From Bacteroidota bacterium (lineage in GTDB: Bacteria; Bacteroidota; Bacteroidia; Bacteroidales; Bacteroidaceae), in NCBI GenBank assembly GCA_023425865.1, contig JAFABV010000010.1, positions 1 through 64,000 of the forward strand: DNA of 64,000 nucleotides. The letters run 5' to 3'. The translations under genes were made by a program, and so were the position numbers. Every line of letters begins with the position of its first letter. Position 1 is the stretch's first letter. Shown piece after piece: positions 53,712-61,787 of the stretch. Below the pieces are notes generated by a model. It was given only the letters and a program-made list of their open reading frames with translations, was not told the origin of the DNA and did not search any database.

Positions 53712-53786
53712 AGGGGCATAGCCCAGTTGGTTTAGAGCGCTGCAGTCACATTGCAGAGGTCATCGGTTCGAGCCCGATTGTCCCTA
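53712..53786 (+). tRNA. tRNA-Val (anticodon CAC)
   Basis: A 75-nt cloverleaf read by hand: acceptor AGGGGCA/TGTCCCT (one G-U), D arm from GCCC (53721) to GAGC, anticodon stem CTGCA/TGCAG (53740-53744 and 53752-53756), T arm ATCGG-TTCGAGC-CCGAT, discriminator A at 53786. The anticodon loop GTCACAT gives CAC at 53747-53749, reading GUG. Position 32 is G, which is unusual. CCA is not encoded. Confidence 0.82.
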
Positions 53787-53797
53787 CTGTCTTAACG

Positions 53798-53837
53798 GCA
53801 AGTCCAAATGGCTTACACCATTTGGACTTGCTGTTTT
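53798..53837 (+). terminator. tRNA-Val terminator
   Basis: Perfect 14-bp arms 53798-53811 and 53818-53831 (GCAAGTCCAAATGG and complement) with a 6-nt loop, then TGTTTTTAG. Confidence 0.9.
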
Positions 53838-53913
53838 TAGCTTTCCACGCCACGAATGTTAGCATATCAGCGATAAGCGCGGTATCAAATTATCAAAAAA
53901 AACGATAATTTCG

Positions 53914-53944
53914 TTGTTATTTCAAAGAGTAATTGCTAACTTTG
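53914..53944 (+). promoter_or_regulatory. lrp-like gene promoter, TTG-N20-TAACTTTG
   Basis: TTG at 53914-53916 and TAACTTTG at 53937-53944 with a 20-bp spacer. The leader to the ATG at 53968 is about 17 nt. Confidence 0.72.
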
Positions 53945-53967
53945 CAGTAAATTTAATCATATCAATT

Positions 53968-54477
53968 ATGGCACATCATACATTAGATGCACTTGACAAA
54001 AAAATACTGAAACTAATCGCTGGAGATGCGCGTATTCCTTTCTTGGAAGTGGCTCGTGCCTGCAACGTCAGCGGCGCGGCTATTCATCAACGTATCCAGA
54101 AACTTACCACCTTGGGTATTCTTAAGGGGTCTGAGTTTATCATCGATCCCGAGAAGATAGGTTATGAAACCTGCGCTTATGTAGGATTGTACTTAAAAGA
54201 TCCAGAGAGCTTCGACTCTGTGGTTGAGCGCCTGCGCAAGATACCTGAGGTTACCGAGTGTCATTACACCACCGGAGGGTATGATATGTTCATCAAGATC
54301 TACGCGAAGAACAATCATCATCTGCTGAATATCATTCACGACAAGCTGCAGCCGCTTGGCCTTTCGCGCAGCGAGACCATTGTAAGCTTTAATGTTGTGT
54401 TCGAGCGTCAGCTCCCCATCCTGGACGAAGGCGCTGCCGTTGACGACGACGACGATGATGATGACAGCTTGGATTAA
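53968..54477 (+). CDS. Lrp/AsnC-family transcriptional regulator
   Basis: A 169-aa DNA-binding protein. The N-terminal winged helix is typical (LDALDKKILKLIAGDARIPFLEVARACNVSGAAIHQRIQKL). The C-terminal RAM domain (VGLYLKDPESFDSVVERLRKIPEVTECHYTTGGYDMFIKIYA) binds amino acids and forms octamers. It ends with an unusual run of eight Asp residues before SLD. Start MAHHTLD is placed by the promoter; the in-frame upstream Met at 53914 falls on the -33 element. The effector and regulon are unknown. Its terminator lies inside the convergent folA gene. Confidence 0.93.
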   Translation: MAHHTLDALDKKILKLIAGDARIPFLEVARACNVSGAAIHQRIQKLTTLGILKGSEFIIDPEKIGYETCAYVGLYLKDPESFDSVVERLRKIPEVTECHYTTGGYDMFIKIYAKNNHHLLNIIHDKLQPLGLSRSETIVSFNVVFERQLPILDEGAAVDDDDDDDDSLD

Positions 54478-54525
54478 TCGGTAGCGGTAATCGTTCTACG
54501 TTTTCAAAGTATATGATAGGGCAGG

Positions 54526-55047
54526 TTACGGTAGCTGCCTGAAACGATAATCAACGAAGGAAAAGCCTTGGTGCTTTTCCTTTTTTATTGTCTGCCACTC
54601 ATCGGGGGCTATGGGCGGGAAAAACGCGTCGGCCTTATCGGGACTGCATTCCACGTGTGTGAGGTATAGTCGCGAGGCCATGTTTATGGCTTCGGCGTAG
54701 ACTTGTGCTCCTCCGATGACGAATATTTCTTCTTCCGTGCGATGGGCTTCGATGGCTTTCTCCAAGCTGTCGTAGACCTCGCAACCGTCGATGGCGGTGG
54801 CGTTACGGCTGATGACGACATTGACGCGATGGGGCAGTGGCCCCGTGGGCAGCGACTCGAAGGTCTTGCGCCCCATGATGACGGTATGGTTTGTGGTGAG
54901 TCGCTTGAAGCGTTGCAGGTCTTCGGGGAGGTGCCACAACAGTTGGTTGTGGTGGCCTATGGCACCGTTGGCGGCAACGGCGGCGATGATGCTGACGTTG
55001 TGGTGGCGGGGCGTGGTGCGCTGTAGGGGTGTCGTGTCGTGTGTCAT
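54526..55047 (-). CDS. folA: Dihydrofolate reductase
   Basis: A 173-aa enzyme reducing dihydrofolate to tetrahydrofolate with NADPH. After a 17-residue Thr/His-rich leader of uncertain value come NVSIIAAVAANGAIGHHNQLLWHLPEDLQRFKRLT (with the catalytic acidic residue in LPEDLQ), VIMGRKTFESLP, VVISRN and IFVIGGAQVYAEAI, all standard DHFR segments. No internal Met offers a shorter start. The ATG lies 3 bp after the stop of the rRNA methyltransferase gene, so the two are co-translated. The 3' end carries a plus-strand terminator used by the convergent lrp-like gene. Confidence 0.93.
   Translation of the reverse strand: MTHDTTPLQRTTPRHHNVSIIAAVAANGAIGHHNQLLWHLPEDLQRFKRLTTNHTVIMGRKTFESLPTGPLPHRVNVVISRNATAIDGCEVYDSLEKAIEAHRTEEEIFVIGGAQVYAEAINMASRLYLTHVECSPDKADAFFPPIAPDEWQTIKKEKHQGFSFVDYRFRQLP
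54557..54586 (+). terminator. Terminator of the lrp-like gene, inside folA coding sequence
   Basis: Perfect 10-bp arms 54557-54566 and 54573-54582 (AAGGAAAAGC and complement) with a 6-nt loop, then TTTTA on the plus strand. It overlaps folA codons for the KKEKHQGFSF segment. Confidence 0.82.
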
Positions 55048-55050
55048 GCG

Positions 55051-56475
55051 TTAGTCTATTGGGAGAATCTCTACCGGTTGCTCGGGCAGATACGTCGTTC
55101 TGATTTTCCACTCTGATGGGTATAGGTTGTTGATACGGTTGCCCACATTCTTGCCAAAGCCTATTGCTTGGTTTCTGTAGGTAAGCAGTACCATGCCCTT
55201 GTGGGCATCGTCGACCTGCAGCGCCTCTTTGCGCAGGTAGGCGATGGCCTGTTGAGCATCAAGTTCTATGCGGTGGAAGGCCTCAGGGCGCAGCCTTGTC
55301 GACAGGGCGAGGGCGGGGTGGGGAATCAGCTCGCGACCCTTTTCGGTTGCCAAAGGCACTCCGGCATGTAGTATTCGCAGCTGGGCGGCCGCCGTGTGGT
55401 ACAGGCTTTGCCACCAGGTGGGGATGGCAAAGTGTTGTCCGTTGTGGCTCACGGTAGTATACTCTCCGTCCAGCCAGTCGGTGGGAAGCGGTGCATGCCG
55501 GTCGGAAACGGCTTTCCCTTTCTTGTCGCGGGGGGCTTTCTTCTTCTTGTGTTGAGGTGCCGCTTCGCTCTCTGCGGTCAGCGCTGGCGTGCCGTCACCG
55601 TGCTTGCGAAGGACGGCCATAAAGAGTCCTTCGCCGCGTGTCTTGCCCGGAATGAACCGGTATACGGGATGTTGGTCGGTGAGCGAGCCCGTGATATGCC
55701 ATTCGGGACGCGTTTCTATGTCTACGAAGTCGGCCCCAAGCTGCTCGGCTATCCAATTTACGTTGTCCTCATCCTCGTGGGCATTGTAGGTGCAGGTGGC
55801 GTAGATGAGCAGGCCACCCGGGCGTAGGGCAGGCCAGATGTCGGTAAGGATAGACCGCTGCAGCATGCTGCATTGCTCTACTTTGTCATTGCTCCAGTCT
55901 GCCACGGCGCCTTCGTCTTTGCGAAACATGCCCTCGCCCGAACAGGGTACGTCGGTGAGTATCACGTCGAAAGTGAGGCCCGCCTTGCTGTAGTCGGCCG
56001 CGAAGTTGTTGGTCACTACCGTGTCGGGGTGCCCGAATTTCTCCACATTCTCGGCGAGCACATGTGCCCGGAGCTTCACCGTTTCGTTGGAAAACAGCAG
56101 GCTGCCTTCGGGCAATGCCGTGCGGGCAGCTGTAGTCTTGCCACCGGGAGCGGCGCAAAGGTCCAACATCAAGACGGGTGCGTGAACAAGTTGGCGCAAT
56201 ACATGCGTAATAAACATGGATGAGGCTTCCTGCACATAGTAGAGTCCGGCGTGCAGTAGTGGGTCGAAGGTGAAGTTGGGACGCGCTTCGAGGTAGTGGC
56301 CCTCTGGGCACCACGCCACGCCTTCACTGTGTTTGGGACGCGCCTTTGCCGCCTTGAAAGGATTCACGCGGATGCTTACCGGTGCCTCTTCGGCAAGTCC
56401 ACGGGTGAGCGCTTGGTAGAGGTCGTCGCCCATGAGCTGGCGGGTGTAACTCTCAAAATCGTGAGGAAGTATCAT
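55051..56475 (-). CDS. rRNA cytosine-C5-methyltransferase (RsmF/NOL1-NOP2-Sun family)
   Basis: A 474-aa SAM-dependent methyltransferase. The N-terminal part has SIRVNPFKA. Motif I is LDLCAAPGGKTTA; motif IV VPCSGEGMFRKD and motif VI ATCTYN carry the release and catalytic cysteines. The C-terminal 190 residues resemble the RsmF PUA-like extension (GMVLLTYRNQAIGFGKNVGNRINNLYP). By similarity it methylates a 16S rRNA cytosine such as C1407, but the exact base is not certain. Start MILPHDFESY at 56475 is set by the TACTTTTG box upstream. First gene of a two-gene unit with folA. Confidence 0.9.
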   Translation of the reverse strand: MILPHDFESYTRQLMGDDLYQALTRGLAEEAPVSIRVNPFKAAKARPKHSEGVAWCPEGHYLEARPNFTFDPLLHAGLYYVQEASSMFITHVLRQLVHAPVLMLDLCAAPGGKTTAARTALPEGSLLFSNETVKLRAHVLAENVEKFGHPDTVVTNNFAADYSKAGLTFDVILTDVPCSGEGMFRKDEGAVADWSNDKVEQCSMLQRSILTDIWPALRPGGLLIYATCTYNAHEDEDNVNWIAEQLGADFVDIETRPEWHITGSLTDQHPVYRFIPGKTRGEGLFMAVLRKHGDGTPALTAESEAAPQHKKKKAPRDKKGKAVSDRHAPLPTDWLDGEYTTVSHNGQHFAIPTWWQSLYHTAAAQLRILHAGVPLATEKGRELIPHPALALSTRLRPEAFHRIELDAQQAIAYLRKEALQVDDAHKGMVLLTYRNQAIGFGKNVGNRINNLYPSEWKIRTTYLPEQPVEILPID

Positions 56476-56497
56476 GAATATTTCTGTTTTGGTATTG

Positions 56498-56528
56498 CAA
56501 AAGTAGAATATTTTTCCTTTCTTTGCAA
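56498..56528 (-). promoter_or_regulatory. rsmF-like/folA promoter, TTG-N20-TACTTTTG
   Basis: The minus-strand -7 box is at 56498-56505 with TTG (CAA at 56526-56528) 20 bp upstream. It excludes an in-frame upstream Met at 56553. Confidence 0.72.
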
Positions 56529-56582
56529 CTAAAAAAATGCCTCTTTCGTCCAACTGGCAGAAAATTCAATTAACGAAGAAGC

Positions 56583-57242
56583 ATGAAACAAGTTCTAATA
56601 GCAATGGCATTGATGCTTTCGCTCAATGCGGGTGCCGCAGGCGTTCAGCCTCGTCACCGACATCATCCACAGACAGAACAGTTGACTACACCTGCCAACA
56701 AGCCCATCGACGGGGCACTTCCTGCCGATACCGCCCATGGCAACGGTATTGAGCTTTACTCTGATACCTCGTCGGTGGCTATGCCGGTAAGCGCTGACTC
56801 GGTGTATGATTCGCAGAGTTACAGTTTCAATATGGATGATAATTCTGTGGTAAGTGAGATTGTCAGGAGTATCCTCGACGGTACCATCGGTGTGGGTGGT
56901 GCCCTGATTGCCATTACCGTGGTGTTGGGTATCTTACTCTGCCTGCTGGCACCTTGGATAGTTCTCATCTTCCTTTTCCGCTATCTTATCAACCGCCACA
57001 ACAGCAAGGTGAGCCTGGCAGAGAAGGCGATGGAGACGGGCGCGCCGTTGCCCTATGGGGTTGAGTCGGTCAATCAGGATTCGTCTAACTATTATTTGCG
57101 GCGTGGCATCAAGAACGCCGCCATTGGTGTGGGCTTGGTAATCATGTTTGGCATCTGGGGCTCAGACTTGCTGATGGGGATAGGCGCGGTAGTGGCTTGC
57201 TATGGTTTAGGCCAGATTATCATTGCAAAGAAAGCGAAATAG
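56583..57242 (+). CDS. DUF6249-like membrane protein
   Basis: A 219-aa protein of unknown function with a signal peptide (about 1-18), a polar periplasmic stretch rich in Ser, Thr and His, and two hydrophobic segments (about 102-134 and 175-210). Between them lies a short basic loop (RYLINRHNSKVSLAEKAMETGAPLP) followed by YYLRRGIKNAAIGVGLVIMFG. The pattern fits the Bacteroidetes DUF6249 group. Its TAG stop directly abuts the GTG start of the sigma-factor gene, indicating tight coupling. It may sense an envelope signal for that sigma factor (inference). Confidence 0.68.
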   Translation: MKQVLIAMALMLSLNAGAAGVQPRHRHHPQTEQLTTPANKPIDGALPADTAHGNGIELYSDTSSVAMPVSADSVYDSQSYSFNMDDNSVVSEIVRSILDGTIGVGGALIAITVVLGILLCLLAPWIVLIFLFRYLINRHNSKVSLAEKAMETGAPLPYGVESVNQDSSNYYLRRGIKNAAIGVGLVIMFGIWGSDLLMGIGAVVACYGLGQIIIAKKAK

Positions 57243-57779
57243 GTGGGTAAGATCGAAGATATCAGCTTGGTTACACAGGTGGCTGTATTCCATAATCGAC
57301 GGGCTTTCGACAAGTTGGTCAAGGAATATCAGGCACCTGTCAGGCGTTTCTTCCTCAGCCAGACCTACGGCGACTCGCAGCTCAGCGATGACCTTGCGCA
57401 AGACACCTTTGTCAAAGCATACACCCATCTTGCGCAGTTTCAGGGCAAGTCTTCGTTTCTCACCTGGTTATACCGCATTGCATATAATGTGTATTACGAC
57501 TACACCCGCAGCCATCGGCAAACGGCGGACATCGACGTGGCGGCTGTAAGGGCCGCGAAGATGCCCACCACCGACAGCCATCTGAAGTTAGACCTCTACG
57601 ATGCCCTACAGTTACTCAACGATAACGAGCGCGCCTGTGTGACTCTGCAATTGATGGAAGGTCAGCCTATTGATAAGATTGCCGAAATTACAGACATCCC
57701 TCCCAACACGGTGAAGAGCCATCTGATGCGCGGTAAGAAGAAGATGGCCGACTTTCTCAGGGCTAACGGCTATAGGTAA
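57243..57779 (+). CDS. ECF-type RNA polymerase sigma factor
   Basis: A 178-aa sigma-70 family protein. Region 2 has FDKLVKEYQAPVRRFFLSQTYGDSQLSDDLAQDTFVKAYTHLAQFQGKSSFLTWLYRIAYNVYYDYTR, including the -10-binding part. Region 4 is LQLLNDNERACVTLQLMEGQPIDKIAEITDIPPNTVKSHLMRGKKKM. The start is GTG at 57243, immediately after the upstream stop, with no space for its own ribosome site. The next gene encodes a small membrane protein that could be its anti-sigma factor. Target promoters unknown. Confidence 0.92.
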   Translation: MGKIEDISLVTQVAVFHNRRAFDKLVKEYQAPVRRFFLSQTYGDSQLSDDLAQDTFVKAYTHLAQFQGKSSFLTWLYRIAYNVYYDYTRSHRQTADIDVAAVRAAKMPTTDSHLKLDLYDALQLLNDNERACVTLQLMEGQPIDKIAEITDIPPNTVKSHLMRGKKKMADFLRANGYR

Positions 57780-57862
57780 TCGGCCGTAGCGCGTAGGTCA
57801 AACTTCCGCCGTGACACCCTGTCCGCACGGCATACGAAATATGAATCAATAGTAAAAAGACA

Positions 57863-58219
57863 ATGGAGACCCCAAACAATATCAATCACAACGATGACGA
57901 ACTGCTGACACAGTTCTTTGCCGACCACAAGCCACAGCCCGCCGACAAAGGCTTCTCGGCCGGAGTGATGCGCCGTCTGCCACAACGTAAGCGGCGCATG
58001 AACCAGATTTGGTCGACCCTGTGCGCCGCTATGGCCGTCGCCATCTTCCTTGTGTTCGATGGTGTAGACCAGTTGCGTGGGTTGTTTTGGCGCTTCTTGG
58101 GCGATGCCGCAGGCTACATGGCCTCTTTCGACCTTAGCAACGTGTCGCCCGTGATGATGGCTCTTGCGGTACTGGTGCTGCTTGTCATAGGGGTGGGCAA
58201 CCAGTTGTCATCGCGATAA
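57863..58219 (+). CDS. Small membrane protein, DUF5056-like, possible anti-sigma factor
   Basis: A 118-aa protein. The cytoplasmic N-terminal part NDDELLTQFFADHKPQPADKGFSAGVMRRLPQRKRR has the pattern of Bacteroidales DUF5056 proteins. Two hydrophobic segments follow, at about 48-66 and 96-112. It lies 83 bp after the ECF sigma gene on the same strand. A soluble N-terminus on a membrane anchor next to an ECF sigma factor fits an anti-sigma role. However, no zinc-binding HxxxCxxC motif is present, so this is inference from position. Confidence 0.65.
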   Translation: METPNNINHNDDELLTQFFADHKPQPADKGFSAGVMRRLPQRKRRMNQIWSTLCAAMAVAIFLVFDGVDQLRGLFWRFLGDAAGYMASFDLSNVSPVMMALAVLVLLVIGVGNQLSSR

Positions 58220-58228
58220 CGAGCCGTG

Positions 58229-60316
58229 CTAATCGAAGATGAAGGTCGTTCCGCCATCACCACCCTGCTTGTCGTCCTCCTTGACCTTGGGTTTGGGAGG
58301 ACTTTTTAGTTTGCCTTGTTCGTCAAACATACCGTAGGTTGTGCGGAGCACGGAAAACTCCGTGCGCCGGTTTAGTTGGTTGCAAATCTCCTGTTGCTTT
58401 TCGTCCTTCAAGGCCCGGATAAACGCTTCTGTCAGCACGTCACCTTCATGTAGCCATGGGTACTTCTCCGTGAGCTTCCGTCGGATGGTCTTGGGACGTT
58501 CCTCTCCGTAGCCCTTTGGCGTGAGGCGGTCGGCGGCAATGCCGTGCGCGATGAGATAGTTGACCACTGACTCGGCACGTCGTTGCGACAAGCCACGGTT
58601 GTATTCCACCGACCCTTTGTAGTCGGTGTGGGCACTTAACTCAATGGTAACATGCGGATTCTCGTTGAGCAACGCCACAAGTTTGTCGAGCGCGGTCTTA
58701 GAACTGTCGCGCAGCGTAGCCTTGTCGAAGTCGTAGAAGATGTTGTCGATGAGCGTTGGCGCAGAGATATTGGCAAGCGCAAACTGCAGCGTAGTGTCTG
58801 TCGACTCCTTGGGATTGAGTTTGGCCGTTACCTGTTCAGTATGGTTTAGAAATCCTTTGCAGGCGGCCAGGAAGAGATAGCTTACGCCCTCGTTGAGCAC
58901 TTTGGTAAACGAACCGTCGCTGCGAACACTCAGTTTCTCGTTGGTACCGTCGTCGCCAATCACGTAAACCTGTGCCGCGGTAAGCTCGTAACCTTCCATT
59001 TCATACACCCATCCCTTTACGGTTTGGATAATCTCTGGGTTCTCAAACGAGTAGATATGGTCCCATCCGCGGGCATCGCCTCTGTTTGAAGCAAAGAATC
59101 CCCTGTTGTATGGCCCTTCAAAGGTCATGCCGAAGTCGTCGCCTTGAGAGTTGAGCGGATACCCCGGATGGCTGATATGATAACGCTTGTCATTGCCCAC
59201 TTTGGCGATGAAGATGTCGAGTCCGCCCAAGCCGGGATGCCCGTTGCTTGAGAAATAAAGGTCGCCATTGGGCCTGAACGTGGGGAACGACTCGTCGCCC
59301 TCGGTGTTGATGGGTTCCCCAAGGTTTTCTACGCCCCCCATGCCTGCCGCGGTGAGGCGCACGCGCCAGATGTCGAGACCTCCTTTTCCGCCGGGCATGT
59401 CAGACGTGAAATAAAGCCATTCGCCGTCGGGCGAGATGGCAGGATGGGCATAGCTCGATAGTGTATCTCCGGTGAGCTTCACCTCTTGTGTCTTGCCCCA
59501 GGCCGCGTCCGAGCGGTTAGACATCACGATTTGCGCATATCGTGGATACGACGGGTCGGTGGTACACTGGGTGAGATACATCTCCCTTCCATCGGCAGAG
59601 AAGCAGCAGGCGCCTTCGTCGGCCGCCGTGTTGAGTCCGCCCGTCACAGGCTCCGGACGGCTCCATTTCCCTTTGTCGTCTTTCTCCGAAAGAAAGATGT
59701 CGCCCGGCTTGGTGCCCGTGATGCCGCTGAGCTCATCGCCCTCGGCCTCATTGCGGGTTGAAGTGAAATAGAGCTGACTGTAGTCGTCGCCTGCCAGCAT
59801 CGGCGAGTAGTCGGCCTTGCGCGAGTTGAACACATCCATGCGCTTCACCGTATAGCGGCTTCCCATCTCCTTCACTTGCGGGGCCGTGCGCGCCGCCTCC
59901 AATCCCAACTTGGCCAACTTATTGTCCGGGAAGGAGTCGAGCACCGTCTGAAACTCCTGTTGAGCCTCTTTGTAATTGCCGTTCTTCATCAACAGCTGCG
60001 CGAGACCTAAGTGGGTACCGTTGTCGGCTTGGTTGTATCTAATCACGTTGCGGTAAGCCGCTATGCCCCTCTGCGTCTGCAGGCTTCGGTTGTAGCATAG
60101 TGCCAGCTTGGATGAGATACGCCCCCGCTTTTCCCGCTCTTTGGCGGGAGTCTTCTGGTAGGCCGTCTTAAACTCGTTGGCCGCGTCAAAATACTCGCCC
60201 AGGGCGAGATATTTCTCCCCTCGCTTCATATTGCGGTCGGCCCCGCAGGCGCCCACACACATAGCGATGATGACCAGCAGCGCGGCTGTCGTACTGTTTC
60301 TGAGATGCTTCTCCAT
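58229..60316 (-). CDS. porE: PorE-like type IX secretion lipoprotein (TPR, PD40 propeller, OmpA domain)
   Basis: A 695-aa outer-membrane lipoprotein; the lipobox gives Cys24 (VGAC). Domains in order: TPR repeats (about 30-145, KYLALGEYFDAANEFKTAY, GLAQLLMKNGNYKEAQQEF), a WD40/PD40 beta-propeller (about 165-430, with repeated YFTS, AISPDGEWLYFTSD and YFSSNGHPGLGGLDIF), a carboxypeptidase-regulatory-like domain (about 435-520), and an OmpA C-terminal domain (IELSAHTDYKGSVEYNRGLSQRRAESVVNYLIAHGI) that binds peptidoglycan. Order and length match P. gingivalis PorE, which anchors the T9SS PorK/N ring. Paralogues with this layout exist, so the T9SS role is likely but not certain. It is preceded by mrp and a hairpin. 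Confidence 0.82.
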   Translation of the reverse strand: MEKHLRNSTTAALLVIIAMCVGACGADRNMKRGEKYLALGEYFDAANEFKTAYQKTPAKEREKRGRISSKLALCYNRSLQTQRGIAAYRNVIRYNQADNGTHLGLAQLLMKNGNYKEAQQEFQTVLDSFPDNKLAKLGLEAARTAPQVKEMGSRYTVKRMDVFNSRKADYSPMLAGDDYSQLYFTSTRNEAEGDELSGITGTKPGDIFLSEKDDKGKWSRPEPVTGGLNTAADEGACCFSADGREMYLTQCTTDPSYPRYAQIVMSNRSDAAWGKTQEVKLTGDTLSSYAHPAISPDGEWLYFTSDMPGGKGGLDIWRVRLTAAGMGGVENLGEPINTEGDESFPTFRPNGDLYFSSNGHPGLGGLDIFIAKVGNDKRYHISHPGYPLNSQGDDFGMTFEGPYNRGFFASNRGDARGWDHIYSFENPEIIQTVKGWVYEMEGYELTAAQVYVIGDDGTNEKLSVRSDGSFTKVLNEGVSYLFLAACKGFLNHTEQVTAKLNPKESTDTTLQFALANISAPTLIDNIFYDFDKATLRDSSKTALDKLVALLNENPHVTIELSAHTDYKGSVEYNRGLSQRRAESVVNYLIAHGIAADRLTPKGYGEERPKTIRRKLTEKYPWLHEGDVLTEAFIRALKDEKQQEICNQLNRRTEFSVLRTTYGMFDEQGKLKSPPKPKVKEDDKQGGDGGTTFIFD
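58274..58307 (+). terminator. Terminator of the sigma-factor operon, inside porE coding sequence
   Basis: GTCCTCC (58274-58280) pairs with GGAGGAC (58296-58302), an inner ACC/GGT pair is possible, and TTTTT follows on the plus strand. It overlaps the porE C-terminal codons, since the convergent genes are only 9 bp apart. Confidence 0.65.
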
Positions 60317-60337
60317 GTCTTTCTTAAACGCAAAGAA

Positions 60338-60363
60338 GCCTGGAATATTATATCATTCCAGGC
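60338..60363 (-). terminator. Hairpin after mrp
   Basis: Perfect 9-bp arms GCCTGGAAT/ATTCCAGGC (60338-60346 and 60355-60363) with an 8-nt loop; TTCTTTGCGTTT follows on the minus strand. Confidence 0.75.
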
Positions 60364-60436
60364 CTAATTAGGGTAGAAGGGCACCGCCAACCTGCGTCTT
60401 CGACCGATGGCCATACGCCATCGGCGTCTACGCGTG

Positions 60437-61540
60437 TTATTGATTGTTTACCTGTATAATCTTGGTCTTGGGCAAGTTCTTGTTGCGTACGTTGGTCACC
60501 GTGACCACCGCCTGCGCCAGATTGATGAACGCCTGGCCCGTCATGGTGTCAACCTGCGTGGCTGCCGGCGTGCCGTTGTCGCCATTCTCGCAGATGCTCT
60601 GCACGATGGGAATCTGCGCGAGCAGTGGCACGCCCATCTCCTCGGCGAGGTTTTTGCATCCGTCTTTACCGAAGATGTAGTACCTGTTCTCGGGAAGTTC
60701 TGCGGGAGTAAACCATGCCATGTTCTCCACCAAGCCCAGTATCGGCACGTTAACCTTGTCGTTGCTGTACATGTCGATGCCTTTGCGGGCATCGGCGAGC
60801 GCCACTTTCTGCGGCGTAGAGACAATCACCGCGCCGGTGATGGAGAGTGTCTGCAGCAGCGTAAGATGTATGTCCGACGTTCCCGGTGGCGTGTCGAGAA
60901 TGAAGTAGTCGAGCTCTCCCCAGTTGGCATCACTGATGAGCTGCTTGAGGGCCGACGTGGCGATGCCACCTCGCCACAGCGTTGCCGTGTCAGCGTTGAC
61001 GAAGAAACCTATGCTCAGCAGCTTCACGCCATACTTCTCCACCGGTTCTATCAAGGTGCGGCCGTCTACCTCCACCGAGTAGGGGCGGGCGTCTTCCACG
61101 CCAAACATCTTGGGCATGGATGGGCCAAAAATATCGGTGTCGAGCAGTCCCACCTTGTATCCTAACTTGGCCAAGGCAATGGCGAGGTTCGACGAAACCG
61201 TACTCTTGCCCACGCCTCCCTTGCCCGAGCTCACGGCAATAATGTTTTTCACCTGGGGCAGCAGCTTTCCCACCTCCGGGCGTGGCGCCGTCTTGAACTC
61301 GGTCTCTATCGTCACCTCCACATCCTTGCCTACATGATAGTGTATGGCAGCCTCGGCTGCCTTGACGGTAGACTTGAGGAAGGGGTCGGTCTCGCGCGGA
61401 AATATCAGCGTAAACGATACCTTGTTGCCGTTGATGCTGGGCGTGTCGGCCAGCATTTCACTTTCTATCAGGTTCTTTTTGGTACCTGCATAGATTACCG
61501 TTGCAAGCGCATCGGTAATCAATTTGGGATAGAGTGTCAT
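60437..61540 (-). CDS. mrp: Mrp/ApbC-family P-loop ATPase
   Basis: A 367-aa protein with an N-terminal MIP18/DUF59-like domain (1-80), then a deviant Walker A SGKGGVGKST at 105-114, LLDTDIFGPSMPKMFG, and LDTPPGTSDIHLTLLQ. Mrp proteins carry and deliver Fe-S clusters. The usual CxxC cluster-binding motif that follows ENM in most bacterial Mrp proteins is absent here: the segment reads ENMAWFTPAELPENRYYIFG. Start MTLYPKL at 61540 is fixed by a TTTG-N20-TATTTTTG promoter. Confidence 0.92.
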   Translation of the reverse strand: MTLYPKLITDALATVIYAGTKKNLIESEMLADTPSINGNKVSFTLIFPRETDPFLKSTVKAAEAAIHYHVGKDVEVTIETEFKTAPRPEVGKLLPQVKNIIAVSSGKGGVGKSTVSSNLAIALAKLGYKVGLLDTDIFGPSMPKMFGVEDARPYSVEVDGRTLIEPVEKYGVKLLSIGFFVNADTATLWRGGIATSALKQLISDANWGELDYFILDTPPGTSDIHLTLLQTLSITGAVIVSTPQKVALADARKGIDMYSNDKVNVPILGLVENMAWFTPAELPENRYYIFGKDGCKNLAEEMGVPLLAQIPIVQSICENGDNGTPAATQVDTMTGQAFINLAQAVVTVTNVRNKNLPKTKIIQVNNQ

Positions 61541-61576
61541 ATCTAATCTTTGTTTATCCTTTGTTGAGTATGTATG

Positions 61577-61608
61577 CAAAAATACCCATTATCTATGTAA
61601 ATTACAAA
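61577..61608 (-). promoter_or_regulatory. mrp promoter, TTTG-N20-TATTTTTG
   Basis: The minus-strand -7 box is at 61577-61584, with TTTG (CAAA at 61605-61608) 20 bp upstream. It overlaps an in-frame Met at 61579, which therefore cannot be the start. Confidence 0.75.
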
Positions 61609-61646
61609 TAAAAACTAAATAATTTCAGATTCATTGGGGTTTTTGC

Positions 61647-61654
61647 TAACTTTG
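61647..61654 (+). promoter_or_regulatory. TAACTTTG -7 box for the GH115-like gene
   Basis: Plus-strand TAnnTTTG box; the predicted leader is about 130 nt, the longest in the window, with no obvious structure. Confidence 0.55.
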
Positions 61655-61787
61655 CGCAAAAGCACCAAAACGGTATTTCAGTTGGGGTTACGCCTGTGTT
61701 TGCAACTCCGAGACAAGGCAGCTATGACGTTTTGGTTATCCGCGGCCATTTTTGGGCCACAATAAAACCAATGAAGGAATACATGGC

